A stretch of 64,000 bases of DNA from Pseudoxanthomonas sp. (GTDB lineage Bacteria; Pseudomonadota; Gammaproteobacteria; Xanthomonadales; Xanthomonadaceae), in contig NZ_PKDG01000018.1 of the NCBI RefSeq assembly GCF_002863005.1, positions 124,001 through 188,000 on the forward strand, read 5' to 3'. Both the position numbers and the translations under genes were made by a program. The notes beneath the pieces are model-generated. The model had not been told where the DNA came from, did no database searches, and saw only the letters and a list, made by a program, of their open reading frames with translations. Shown here one piece after another: positions 16,644-25,184 of this stretch (the stretch's first letter is position 1; each line of letters opens with the position of its first letter).

Positions 16644-19553
16644 ATGCTCACGCCATCGATCAGCGCCGACAACACGGCAAGCGCGGACGCTTCGCCGGCG
16701 GAACGCATCGCGCTGATCCTGCGTGGGCTGTTGCCGGCCGGCGCCGAGCTGGCGGTCTGCTGGCGCGACTGGGCGCTGGGGAACGGCAACGGCGCGACGC
16801 CTGGCGCCTCGGCTGCGTTGAAGCGGCGGGCGGAACACGCGCTGGTGGACGCCACGGGCGATGGCGACGACGCGGACCTGCGCGTGCACGCCTGGGACAA
16901 CGCGGATGGCAATGCGCGCGTCGCCCTGGCCTTCTCGTTGCCGCAGCCGCTGGCGGCGGCCGACGAGGCGTCCTGGGTGCTGCTGGCGCGCACGCTGCTG
17001 GTGACTTCGCTGGACGCGTTGCGCGCACAGGCCCGCGTGGTGTCGCTCGAGAAATCCAAGCGCCTGCAGCAGGCGCTGTACGAGATCGCCGACCTGGCCG
17101 GTGCCGACCTGGAGATGCCGGAGATGCTCCGGCGCATCCATGCGGTGGTGAACTCGCTGATGTATGCGGAGAACTGCTACATCGTGCTCTACGACGACCA
17201 GCGCCGCACGGTGCGGTTCCTGTATTTCGCCGACCAGCGCGACCCGTACATCGCCGAGCCCGAGCGCGAGTTCGGCGAAGAGGAAATGGCCAACAGCATG
17301 ACGTTCGCGATGCTGCGCCACGGTCAGCCGTTGCGCGGCCCGTCGGCGGTGATCCGGCAGAAGCTGGGCGTGGTGCGCGATCCCTCGCACGGGCCGGACA
17401 GCCTGGACTGGCTGGGCGTGCCGATGCGGCGCGACGACCGCGTCTGCGGCGCCATCGTGGTGCAGAGCTACGACACGCCGGCCAGTTACGCCGACGAGGA
17501 CCGAGCGCTGCTGGGGTATGTCGCGCAGCACATCCTCACCGCGCTGGACCGCAAGCACGCGCACGTCGAGCTGGAGCACCGGGTGGCGGTGCGCACGCAT
17601 GAACTGCAGCGCGCCAACCGCGAACTCCAGGCGGAGATCATGGAGCGCAAGCGCGCCGAGAAGCTGCAGCGCGCACTGTTCCGCATCACCGAGCTGGCGA
17701 TCACCTCCGAAAGCCTCGAGCGCTTCTACGCCGACGTGCACGTGGTGGTGGACGAGCTGATCGACGCGCGCAATTTCTACATCGCGCTGGTCTCGGACGA
17801 CGGCGGCCAGTTGAACTTCCCGTACTCGATCGACGAACGCGACCCGATGCGCAAGGCGCGTCGCATGACCAACGGCCTGACCGAGTACGTCATCGCCACG
17901 GGCCGCCCGTTGCTGGCCGATCGCGAGGTGATCGGCGAACTGGCGAACGCCGGCAAGCTGCAGCAACATGGCCCGCCGGCATACAGCTGGCTGGGCGTGC
18001 CGCTGTTCCGGGGCGAGGACGTCGTGGGTACGGTGGTCGTGCAGAGCTACTCCCAGGAAGCCAAGTTCACGTCCCACGACCAGAACCTGTTGACGTTCGT
18101 GGCGCACCATATCGGCAACGGACTCGATCGCCAGCGCACGCAGGAGCGGTTGCGCAGCGCGCATGCCGAGCTCGAGCGCCGCGTCGACGAGCGTACCCGC
18201 GAACTCAACGAAGCCAACCACCAGTTGCGTGCGCAGATCGGCGAGCGCCTCCGCATCGAGCAGCAGCTGACCCACCAGGCCACGCACGACGCGCTGACCG
18301 GCCTGCCCAACCGACCGCAGTTGCTGGACCGGCTCGCCGCTGCCATCGAGCGAGCCCGCCATGGCGACGGGCAGGCGTTCGCGGTGCTCTTCCTCGACCT
18401 GGACCGCTTCAAGCTGGTCAACGACAGCATGGGCCACGCCGCCGGCGATGAGCTGCTGGTGGAAGTCGCGCGCCGGATCACCATGAGCGTGCGCGAAGAG
18501 GACATGGTGGCGCGCCTGGGCGGCGACGAATTCGCGTTGCTCGTCGAGTACGCCGAGGGCGTGGAGAACGTGCGCGATTTCGCCCAGCGCCTGCTGGCGG
18601 TGCTCGGCCTGCCGATGTGGGTGGCGGGGCGCGAACTGTTCCCCTCCGCCAGCCTGGGTATCGCGGTCTGGCACCCGCGCTATCGCAATGGCGAAGAACT
18701 TCTGCGCGACGCCGACGCCGCGATGTACCGCGCGAAAGAACAGGGGCGCGACCGCTGCGCCATGTTCGACGAGGCGATGCGCGAAGCCGCGATGCAGAGC
18801 CTGGACCTGGAAGCCGACCTGCGCCGGGCGATCAACCATCGCGATTTCCTGCCGTTCTACCAGCCGATCCGCCGCATGGACGACGGGCGCGTGATCGGCC
18901 ATGAGGCATTGCTGCGTTGGCAGCATGAGCGACGCGGCCTGTTGTTGCCGGCCGAGTTCATCGGCCTGGGCGAGGACAGCGGGCTGATCGAGCAGGTCGA
19001 CTGGTTGCTCTACGAGCAGGTGGTGCGCCAGATCGCGCGCGGCGTGGAAGGCTACATCTCGGTCAACGTGTCGCCGCGGCACTTCCGCTCGCCGGACTTC
19101 GGGGACCGCCTGCTGGCCATGTTCGAAGCGCAGGGCGCCGATCCGTCGCGGTTGCGGCTGGAGATCACCGAGGTCGCCCTGCTCGACGACGCGCCACGCA
19201 CGCTGCGTATCCTCCGTACGTTGCGCCAGCACGGCATCCTCGCGCAGCTGGATGACTTCGGCACCGGGTTCTCGGCGTTGTCCTACCTGCACCGGTTCCC
19301 CATTTCCGTGCTGAAGATCGACCGCAGTTTCGTGTCGGGGCTGGGCAGCGAGGCGCGACCGGAGAGCCTGGCGCTGGTGCGTGCGATCCTGGCGCTGGCC
19401 AGCACGCTGGGGATCGAGACGATCGCCGAGGGCGTGGAAACCGAAGAGCAGCGCCAGTCGCTGATCGAACTGGGCTGCCACCTCGGGCAGGGCTACCTGC
19501 TCGGCCGGCCGGCGGCGAGCCTCGAGCAGACCCACGTGACCGACCCCGCGTGA
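16644..19553 (+). CDS. GAF-GAF-GGDEF-EAL cyclic-di-GMP signalling protein
   Basis: A 969-residue soluble-looking protein. Two GAF modules (about 145-300 and 340-495) are each followed by a heptad-rich helix (ELEHRVAVRTHELQRANRELQ; ELERRVDERTRELNEANHQL) and look like an internal duplication. A GGDEF domain (540-700) has an intact GGDEF motif and DLDRFKLVNDSMGH. An EAL domain (715-965) has HEALLRW, DDFGTGFSALSYL, KIDRSFV and EGVET. Both catalytic motifs look usable, so it may make or degrade c-di-GMP according to GAF ligands. ATG 16644 is preferred; longer in-frame extensions overlap the divergent sigma gene. Confidence 0.92.
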   Translation: MLTPSISADNTASADASPAERIALILRGLLPAGAELAVCWRDWALGNGNGATPGASAALKRRAEHALVDATGDGDDADLRVHAWDNADGNARVALAFSLPQPLAAADEASWVLLARTLLVTSLDALRAQARVVSLEKSKRLQQALYEIADLAGADLEMPEMLRRIHAVVNSLMYAENCYIVLYDDQRRTVRFLYFADQRDPYIAEPEREFGEEEMANSMTFAMLRHGQPLRGPSAVIRQKLGVVRDPSHGPDSLDWLGVPMRRDDRVCGAIVVQSYDTPASYADEDRALLGYVAQHILTALDRKHAHVELEHRVAVRTHELQRANRELQAEIMERKRAEKLQRALFRITELAITSESLERFYADVHVVVDELIDARNFYIALVSDDGGQLNFPYSIDERDPMRKARRMTNGLTEYVIATGRPLLADREVIGELANAGKLQQHGPPAYSWLGVPLFRGEDVVGTVVVQSYSQEAKFTSHDQNLLTFVAHHIGNGLDRQRTQERLRSAHAELERRVDERTRELNEANHQLRAQIGERLRIEQQLTHQATHDALTGLPNRPQLLDRLAAAIERARHGDGQAFAVLFLDLDRFKLVNDSMGHAAGDELLVEVARRITMSVREEDMVARLGGDEFALLVEYAEGVENVRDFAQRLLAVLGLPMWVAGRELFPSASLGIAVWHPRYRNGEELLRDADAAMYRAKEQGRDRCAMFDEAMREAAMQSLDLEADLRRAINHRDFLPFYQPIRRMDDGRVIGHEALLRWQHERRGLLLPAEFIGLGEDSGLIEQVDWLLYEQVVRQIARGVEGYISVNVSPRHFRSPDFGDRLLAMFEAQGADPSRLRLEITEVALLDDAPRTLRILRTLRQHGILAQLDDFGTGFSALSYLHRFPISVLKIDRSFVSGLGSEARPESLALVRAILALASTLGIETIAEGVETEEQRQSLIELGCHLGQGYLLGRPAASLEQTHVTDPA

Positions 19554-19561
19554 TGCCGCGG

Positions 19562-19588
19562 GGGAGGGCGGGATGGTTCCGCCCTCCC
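19562..19588. terminator. Strong hairpin between convergent genes
   Basis: GGGAGGGCGG (19562-19571) pairs perfectly with CCGCCCTCCC (19579-19588) across a seven-base loop. It lies between the stops at 19553 and 19596 and could terminate both transcripts, although no T run follows on either strand. Confidence 0.55.
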
Positions 19589-19595
19589 TGCCCGC

Positions 19596-21377
19596 TCACT
19601 CGCCCGCGATGGCCGGCCTGCCGGTTTCCGCCCTGACCAGCCGGTGGGCCTGGTCGATCATGTCGACGAACTCTCCCTTCAGCCCATATGGGTCGCGGCC
19701 TTTCGCTGCACGCGCCGCGCGCGCGACGTCACCCCAATTCCAGCCATCGATGCGCTGGCCACCGCGCAACAGGTCGGCATAGGCCGCCACGGCGCTGGCA
19801 AACCGGAAGGCGTCGCTCGGTTGCGTGGTCAGCGCGTTGCGTGCGATCGGTGTTTCGATCAGGCGGCTGCTGTCCTGGCCGGGCAGCTTGTAGCGCAGGC
19901 GCACGTGCGCGACCTCGGTGGCGGACGCCCGTTCGCCTGCCTGCTTGCCGCCATAGCGCAATGCGGGAAGCCGTTCGGCACCGCTGCCCACCGGGGTGAT
20001 CTCGTACAGCGCGGTGACTTCATGGCCTGCGCCGATGTCGCCGGCATCCACCTTGTCGTTGGCGAAATCCTCATTGGCCAGCACGCGGTTCTCGTAGCCG
20101 ATCAGCCGGTACTCGGACACGACGGCGGGGTTGAACTCCACCTGGATCTTCACGTCGCGGGCGATGGTCAACAGCGTGGACTGCATTTCGTCCACCAGCA
20201 CCTTGCGTCCCTCCTGCAACGTGTCGATGTAGGCGTGATTGCCGTCGCCGACATCGGCCAGCTTCTCGGCGAGCGCGTCGTTGTAGTTGCCGGTACCGAA
20301 GCCGAGCGTCGTCAACGCGATGCCGGACGCGCGCTGGTCGGCGACCATCGTCTCCAGCGCATCCTGGCTGACCGTGCCTACGTTGAAATCGCCGTCGGTG
20401 GCGAGGATCACGCGGTTCACGCCGTCCCTCACGAAGGCCTGCTTCGCCATCGCATAGGCCAGGCGGATGCCGTCGCCTCCGTTGGTGCTGCCGCCGGCCT
20501 GGAGGCGATCCAGCGCGCCGAGGATCTCATCGTGCCGGTTGCCGGGGGTCGGTGGCAGCACCAGGCCCGCCGATCCCGCGTAGACCACGATGCTGACACG
20601 GTCCTGCGCACGCAGTTGCGGGACCAGTTGGGCGAAGGACTGCTTCAGCAACGGCAACTTGTCCGGCGACTCCATGGAACCGGACGTGTCCAGCAGGAAC
20701 ACGAGGTTGGCCGGCGGCAAGGTCGCCTTCGGCACGTCGTAGCCCTTGATGCCGACCATGAGCAACTGCCGCTGCGCGTTCCAGGGCGCGGGCGCTAGTT
20801 CGGTGGTCACGTTGAACGGGCGGCTGCGGTCGGTCGGCGCGGCGTGGCCATAGCGGAAGTAGTTGATGAATTCCTCCGCGCGCACCGCATCGGCCGGGGG
20901 TCGTTGGCCCTCGCGCAGCATGCGGCGCACATTGCTGTAGCTGCCGGTGTCCACGTCCACCGAGAAGGTGGACACGGGTTCGTCCACGGTGCGGCGCACC
21001 GGATTGTCGTTGCGTTCCGCGTAATTCTCGGTGTTGGCCGCGTCGGCCTGCGGCGCCAGGACGGCGGCAGCGTGCGCGTACTGCACCGCCATCGGCGGGG
21101 CTGGCGGGGGAGGCGGCGATGCAGGCGCATAGGCCTGCACGCCGGCGATGGCGGTCTTGGCCTGTTCACGGCGCAGGCGCTCCCCGGTGACCACCACGCT
21201 GTCCAGCGTGGCCTGTTCGTTCGAAGCCGCCTCCGCTGCCTGGCGGGCGAAACGCGCCTTATCCGAAGCTGCGGCCGCGGCCGCCTCGGCGTCGGACGTG
21301 GAGTGCGCGGTGGGGCTGGACTGGCACGCGGCCAACAGGGCGACGGCCAGCAGGGTGAGGGTCAGACGGTGCGACAT
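19596..21377 (-). CDS. von Willebrand factor A domain lipoprotein (YfbK family)
   Basis: A 593-residue lipoprotein: signal peptide with lipobox LLAAC (Cys18), then a low-complexity Ala-rich linker, TLDSVVVTGERLRRE at about 57-71, a proline run, a conserved region (PVSTFSVDVDTGSYSNVRRML), a vWA domain with MIDAS motif DTSGSM near 240 and ATDGDFNVG, and a C-terminal DUF3520-type region. A GGAG ribosome-binding site precedes ATG 21377. YfbK-type proteins are surface or periplasmic metal-dependent adhesion-like proteins of unknown role. The TVTG-type stretch resembles the one in the ECF-linked anti-sigma-like protein nearby. Confidence 0.9.
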   Translation of the reverse strand: MSHRLTLTLLAVALLAACQSSPTAHSTSDAEAAAAAASDKARFARQAAEAASNEQATLDSVVVTGERLRREQAKTAIAGVQAYAPASPPPPPAPPMAVQYAHAAAVLAPQADAANTENYAERNDNPVRRTVDEPVSTFSVDVDTGSYSNVRRMLREGQRPPADAVRAEEFINYFRYGHAAPTDRSRPFNVTTELAPAPWNAQRQLLMVGIKGYDVPKATLPPANLVFLLDTSGSMESPDKLPLLKQSFAQLVPQLRAQDRVSIVVYAGSAGLVLPPTPGNRHDEILGALDRLQAGGSTNGGDGIRLAYAMAKQAFVRDGVNRVILATDGDFNVGTVSQDALETMVADQRASGIALTTLGFGTGNYNDALAEKLADVGDGNHAYIDTLQEGRKVLVDEMQSTLLTIARDVKIQVEFNPAVVSEYRLIGYENRVLANEDFANDKVDAGDIGAGHEVTALYEITPVGSGAERLPALRYGGKQAGERASATEVAHVRLRYKLPGQDSSRLIETPIARNALTTQPSDAFRFASAVAAYADLLRGGQRIDGWNWGDVARAARAAKGRDPYGLKGEFVDMIDQAHRLVRAETGRPAIAGE

Positions 21378-21483
21378 GGCGTGACTCCGTGAGTGGGACG
21401 GGGAGTCGAACGCATGGGATACGGAAACGGGGTTGAAGGGTGGCGCTCGGCGATGCTGCGACATCGGCCACAACACCGCGATG

Positions 21484-21828
21484 TCAGTCGATCGCGCCCA
21501 CGTCCATGCCGTCATACGCATCCAGGCCATGCTCGCTGGCGAACCGGTAGAGCGCCTGGTTGCGCTCGTGGAGGCTGTCGGGCGTGTGGACTTCGGTCTT
21601 CTCGACGTGCAGCCACCACAGGTCCGGATCCTTGCGGCTGTCCTTGTCTTCCAAGTAGAGCGCAATGACACGGTAACCCTGTCCTTGCAGCACCGGCACC
21701 ACCGCCTCCAGCGCAGGCCGCGCATGGTGGGTGAAGAAGTAACCCCACACCAGCGGCTTGCGCAGGTCCCAGGGCGTCTCCCTCGCCATGTTGTCGAACA
21801 TCTCGACCAGTTGCTCGTGGGTGATCAT
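21484..21828 (-). CDS. RraB-like ribonuclease E inhibitor family protein
   Basis: A 114-residue acidic protein. The central YRVIALYLEDKDSRKDPDLWWLHVEKTEVHTPDSLHERN and the C-terminal GLDAYDGMDVGAI resemble the RraB (PF06877) fold, in which a conserved aromatic/Gly-Asp end follows the helix. RraB binds RNase E and modulates mRNA decay in E. coli; this is a divergent member, so the function is only inferred. AGGAG precedes the ATG with good spacing. Confidence 0.68.
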   Translation of the reverse strand: MITHEQLVEMFDNMARETPWDLRKPLVWGYFFTHHARPALEAVVPVLQGQGYRVIALYLEDKDSRKDPDLWWLHVEKTEVHTPDSLHERNQALYRFASEHGLDAYDGMDVGAID

Positions 21829-21912
21829 GGTGAAGCTCCTGTAGATGGGGGCAGCCCGTCGTCGGGACGACGGGAAAAGAATCCGCAGTGACGTCGAGGG
21901 CGAGCGAAGGCG

Positions 21913-23241
21913 CTAGTCGGCGCGCAGCGTCAATCGGCCATCGCTGACCTGCGCTTCGAGCCGGTCGCCTGGCCGCACCTGCGCCACCGAGCGCACCAGC
22001 GTGCCGTCCTCCTTCGTCACCAGTGCGTAGCCGCGGGCGACGGTGGCCAAGGGGCTGATGGCTTCCAGGGAGCGGGCGAGTGCACGCAGGCGCAAGGTGT
22101 CCCGCTGCAGTGCGCGCACCGCGGCGGCCTGCGGACGCGGGGCCAACGCGAGCAGGCGGGCGCGCAGTTGCTCGAGGCGGCGCTGCGGCGCATGCGCACG
22201 CAGCACCGCATCGGCATGGCGCAACGCGGCCAGGCGGCGCGCGTGGCGGTCACGCCAGAGGGCGTGGAGGCGACGGACGGCATCCTGCTGGCGCCGCCCG
22301 AGCATCTGCAGCCGCGCTTGCGGGCGCTGCGCGTGGAGCCGCAGGGCGGCGCGGTCCGCGCGCTGCATGGCATTGCGCATGCGATGTGCCTGGGTGGTCG
22401 CGAGCCGGTGCTGCAACGTGCGAACGCGCGACAGCAGGTCGCGCCGGTCCGGCACCAGCAGCTCGGCCGCGACCGAGGGCGTGGGCGCGCGCAGGTCGGC
22501 AGCGAAGTCGGAGAGGGTGAAGTCCGTCTCGTGTCCGATGGCGGACACCACGGGGACCGGCGAGGCCGCGATGGCGCGCGCGAGGCGTTCATCGTTGAAG
22601 GCCCAGAGATCTTCCAGCGAGCCGCCGCCGCGGGCGACCAGCAACACGTCGTAGCGCCCGCTGCGCGCGGCGCGCTGCAGCATGTCGACGATCTGCGCCG
22701 CCGCTGCCTCGCCCTGCACCTGCACGGGCAGTACATCGACCTCCACCAGTGGGTAGCGCCGTTGCAGCACGCTGAGCACGTCGCGCACGGCCGCGCCGGT
22801 GGGCGACGTCAGCACGGCGAGGCGTCGCACATGGGCGGGCAGGGCACGCTTGCGTGCGTCGTCGAACACGCCTTCCGCTGCGAGCCTGGCCCGCATCTCC
22901 TCGAAGGCGCGGCGCAGCGCGCCTTCGCCGGCCTCTTCCAGGCTGTCGATCACCAACTGGTAATCGCCGCGCGCTTCATAGAGCGTCAGCCGGCCGCGCG
23001 CGAGGACGCGCAGTCCTTCGCGGGGTGCGAACTTGAGCCACTGGCTCTTCGGCTTGAACATCGCGCAGCGCACCTGCGCACGCGCATCCTTCAGCGTGAA
23101 GTAGAGGTGGCCCGAGGCCGGACGGGTGACATTGCCCAGCTCGCCTTCCACCCACACGAGCGGAAACGCGCCTTCCAGCAGGTCGCGCGCCAGCGTGTTG
23201 AGCTGGGTGGGCGTGAGGATGTCGCGGGCGGTGTCGGTCAT
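21913..23241 (-). CDS. xseA: Exodeoxyribonuclease VII large subunit
   Basis: A 442-residue XseA. The N-terminal OB fold includes [24 protein letters not shown] and [11 protein letters not shown]. The catalytic region includes [36 protein letters not shown] and [25 protein letters not shown] long Arg/Ala/His-rich helical region follows and the C-terminal domain ends with [18 protein letters not shown]. It degrades single-stranded DNA with the small subunit XseB, which is not in this window. ATG 23241 is chosen because [15 protein letters not shown] is the family start; a TATCCT box sits six bases upstream. Confidence 0.95.
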   Translation of the reverse strand: MTDTARDILTPTQLNTLARDLLEGAFPLVWVEGELGNVTRPASGHLYFTLKDARAQVRCAMFKPKSQWLKFAPREGLRVLARGRLTLYEARGDYQLVIDSLEEAGEGALRRAFEEMRARLAAEGVFDDARKRALPAHVRRLAVLTSPTGAAVRDVLSVLQRRYPLVEVDVLPVQVQGEAAAAQIVDMLQRAARSGRYDVLLVARGGGSLEDLWAFNDERLARAIAASPVPVVSAIGHETDFTLSDFAADLRAPTPSVAAELLVPDRRDLLSRVRTLQHRLATTQAHRMRNAMQRADRAALRLHAQRPQARLQMLGRRQQDAVRRLHALWRDRHARRLAALRHADAVLRAHAPQRRLEQLRARLLALAPRPQAAAVRALQRDTLRLRALARSLEAISPLATVARGYALVTKEDGTLVRSVAQVRPGDRLEAQVSDGRLTLRAD

Positions 23242-23360
23242 GGTGCAAGGATAAACGCTCGCGACGAAGCGCACCGCGAATGCCTGCGACAGACGGTCGC
23301 ACCCAGTGAGGCGGCTTCCGTGCTGGAATGGCGCGGTCCCGTCGGCCGGAATCGTCCCTC

Positions 23361-24644
23361 ATGCTGAAGTCCCGCTGGTCCCGTCCGTGGTTGCCGGTGT
23401 TGCTCGCCTCGCTGGCCGCTTGTTCGCCCCCGGGCGAACCTGTGCCCGTGGCCGTTGTGCCGTCACCGGTCGTGGACGTGGCGGACCTTCCTTCGCCGCC
23501 GGGCGCCGCGCAGCCCGACCTGGTCTCCACGCCGGACGGCGCGCTGCTGTTGAGCTGGGTCGAACCGATGGATGGCGCAGGCCATCGCCTGCGTTTCAGC
23601 CGCCGGCCTGCCGGGACGCAGGGCTGGGAGTCGCCGCGCACGATCGCCGAAGGCGACGCATGGTTCGTCAACTGGGCCGACACCCCGCATGTGTATGCCC
23701 TGCCGGACGGTTCGCTGTGGGCGCACTGGCTGCGCAGTACCGGGCCGTCGCGGATGGACTACGGCATCGACCTGGTGCGCTCCGGCGATGGCGGCATGAC
23801 GTGGAGCGCGCCGCAGCTGGTGCATCCGTCCGGTACGCCGGGAGACCATGGTTTCGTGACGTTCTGGCCGCAGGCGCGCGACCGGCTGGGTATCGCATGG
23901 CTCGACAGCCGGCAGAAGGCGGCGTCCGCACATGCGGGGCACGACGGTGGAGGACACGACCACGCAGGCGGTGCCGCGATGATGCTGCGTGCCGCGACCT
24001 ACGATCCGCAGGCGAAGCAGGTGGGAGAGTGGCCACTGGACGCATCCACCTGCGATTGTTGCACCACCTCGTCCGCGGTGACGGATCGTGGCGTCGTAGT
24101 CGTCTATCGCGGACGCGGCGATGGCGAGATCCGCGATACACGCATCGTTCGCTTCGACGGTCAGCGCTGGACGTCGCCTCGCGATGTGCATGCGGATGGC
24201 TGGAAGATCGCCGGTTGCCCCGTCAACGGCCCGATGGCGGTGGCGGACGGTGCCACGGTCTGGGTCGCGTGGTACACGGAAGCAGGTGGCGTGCCGGAAC
24301 TGCGTGCGGCACGTTCGGACGACGCCGGCGATACGTTCGGTGCGCCGGTGACGCTGGCGAAGGGCATGCAGGTGCTGGGTCGCCTGGGCCTGGTCCATGG
24401 CGATGGCCATCTGCTGGTGAGCTGGCTGGAGCAGGCGCCGGACGAACGCCAGACGCTGGTACTGGCGCGCTACGACGACGCCTGGGCCGGCGCGCGGCGC
24501 GTCGATGTCGCCACCCTGTCCGCACGTGGACGCGCGAGTGGCATCCCGCGATTGCAATGGCACGACGATGCCGCGTGGCTGGCGTGGACCGATGTGGCCG
24601 GCGAAAAGCCACGGTTGCTGGGTGCGCGCGTCGTATTCCCCTGA
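23361..24644 (+). CDS. Sialidase-fold (beta-propeller) lipoprotein with His-rich loop
   Basis: A 427-residue lipoprotein: signal with lipobox SLAAC at the N-terminus. Repeated Asp-box-like strands (SGDGGMTWSAP, SDDAGDTFGAP) give a sialidase-like beta-propeller. Residues near 195-215 form a His-rich loop (HAGHDGGGHDHAGG) and a CDCC cluster follows at about 230, both suited to metal binding. True sialidase activity is not implied, since this fold is used widely as a scaffold. With the DUF2946 gene and TonB receptor next door, a role in metal handling is plausible but unproven. ATG 23361 starts the signal peptide MLKSRWSRPWLPVLLASLAAC. Confidence 0.75.
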   Translation: MLKSRWSRPWLPVLLASLAACSPPGEPVPVAVVPSPVVDVADLPSPPGAAQPDLVSTPDGALLLSWVEPMDGAGHRLRFSRRPAGTQGWESPRTIAEGDAWFVNWADTPHVYALPDGSLWAHWLRSTGPSRMDYGIDLVRSGDGGMTWSAPQLVHPSGTPGDHGFVTFWPQARDRLGIAWLDSRQKAASAHAGHDGGGHDHAGGAAMMLRAATYDPQAKQVGEWPLDASTCDCCTTSSAVTDRGVVVVYRGRGDGEIRDTRIVRFDGQRWTSPRDVHADGWKIAGCPVNGPMAVADGATVWVAWYTEAGGVPELRAARSDDAGDTFGAPVTLAKGMQVLGRLGLVHGDGHLLVSWLEQAPDERQTLVLARYDDAWAGARRVDVATLSARGRASGIPRLQWHDDAAWLAWTDVAGEKPRLLGARVVFP

Positions 24645-24672
24645 CGCGCCAAGGTGCGGCACTTCGTCGCAC

Positions 24673-24708
24673 CTGACTCCGATGATCTGTCCCGCATAAA
24701 ATCGCGCG
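24673..24708 (+). promoter_or_regulatory. Candidate promoter for a leaderless DUF2946 mRNA
   Basis: CTGACT (24673-24678) and TAAAAT (24697-24702) are 18 bases apart, and TAAAAT ends six bases before the GTG start at 24709, so transcription would begin at the start codon. Confidence 0.5.
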
Positions 24709-25122
24709 GTGATCCGTTCGTCCGCCTTCCTCCGACCGATGCTGCAGCTGGCCTTGCTGGCGGCGCTGCTGATGGCGTTCGCGCCGTCGGTAACGCGGTG
24801 GGTGACCGCCACGGGATCGCAGATGCTGGCAGGCTGGACCGAGTTGTGTACGACCGATGGCATCAAGTGGGTCGATACGCGGGCCGAATCGCCGGTCGCC
24901 AAGGCGCCGTTTGGCAAGGCGCCGTCGCCCGCCGGCATGGCGATGGGTGCCGACTGCGCGTACTGCACCCTCGCGGCGGTGTTGCCGTTGCTGCTGCTCT
25001 GCATCGCGCTGCTGTTTCCCCGTCTTTCGGGCGGCATCCTCTCCAGCGTCCCTGCGCTACCGCCCGCGCGTCGCCTGCGGCTGCGCGGCCTCGGCGGACA
25101 AGGACCGCCGATCCTCCTCTGA
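24709..25122 (+). CDS. DUF2946 family protein
   Basis: A 137-residue protein with an N-terminal signal/transmembrane segment (MLQLALLAALLMAFAPSVTRW) and a second hydrophobic segment (LAAVLPLLLLCIALLF). A CAYC pair sits just before the second segment and a single Cys in ELCTTDG follows the first. DUF2946 proteins are commonly found next to TonB-dependent copper-type receptors and are thought to relate to metal uptake, but no activity is known. The gene begins with GTG and is followed 62 bases later by a TonB receptor. Confidence 0.75.
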   Translation: MIRSSAFLRPMLQLALLAALLMAFAPSVTRWVTATGSQMLAGWTELCTTDGIKWVDTRAESPVAKAPFGKAPSPAGMAMGADCAYCTLAAVLPLLLLCIALLFPRLSGGILSSVPALPPARRLRLRGLGGQGPPILL

Positions 25123-25184
25123 ACCACAAGACCCTTCGTTGATCGTGCGGCCCGTGCGCCGTGTCCTTGTGCTTTGGAGTTTCC

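Noticed and set aside
16569-19535. Minus-strand open frame of 988 codons
   Set aside because: It is antisense to the GAF-GGDEF-EAL gene, has no recognisable motif and is rich in His, Gln and Arg, typical of a shadow frame.
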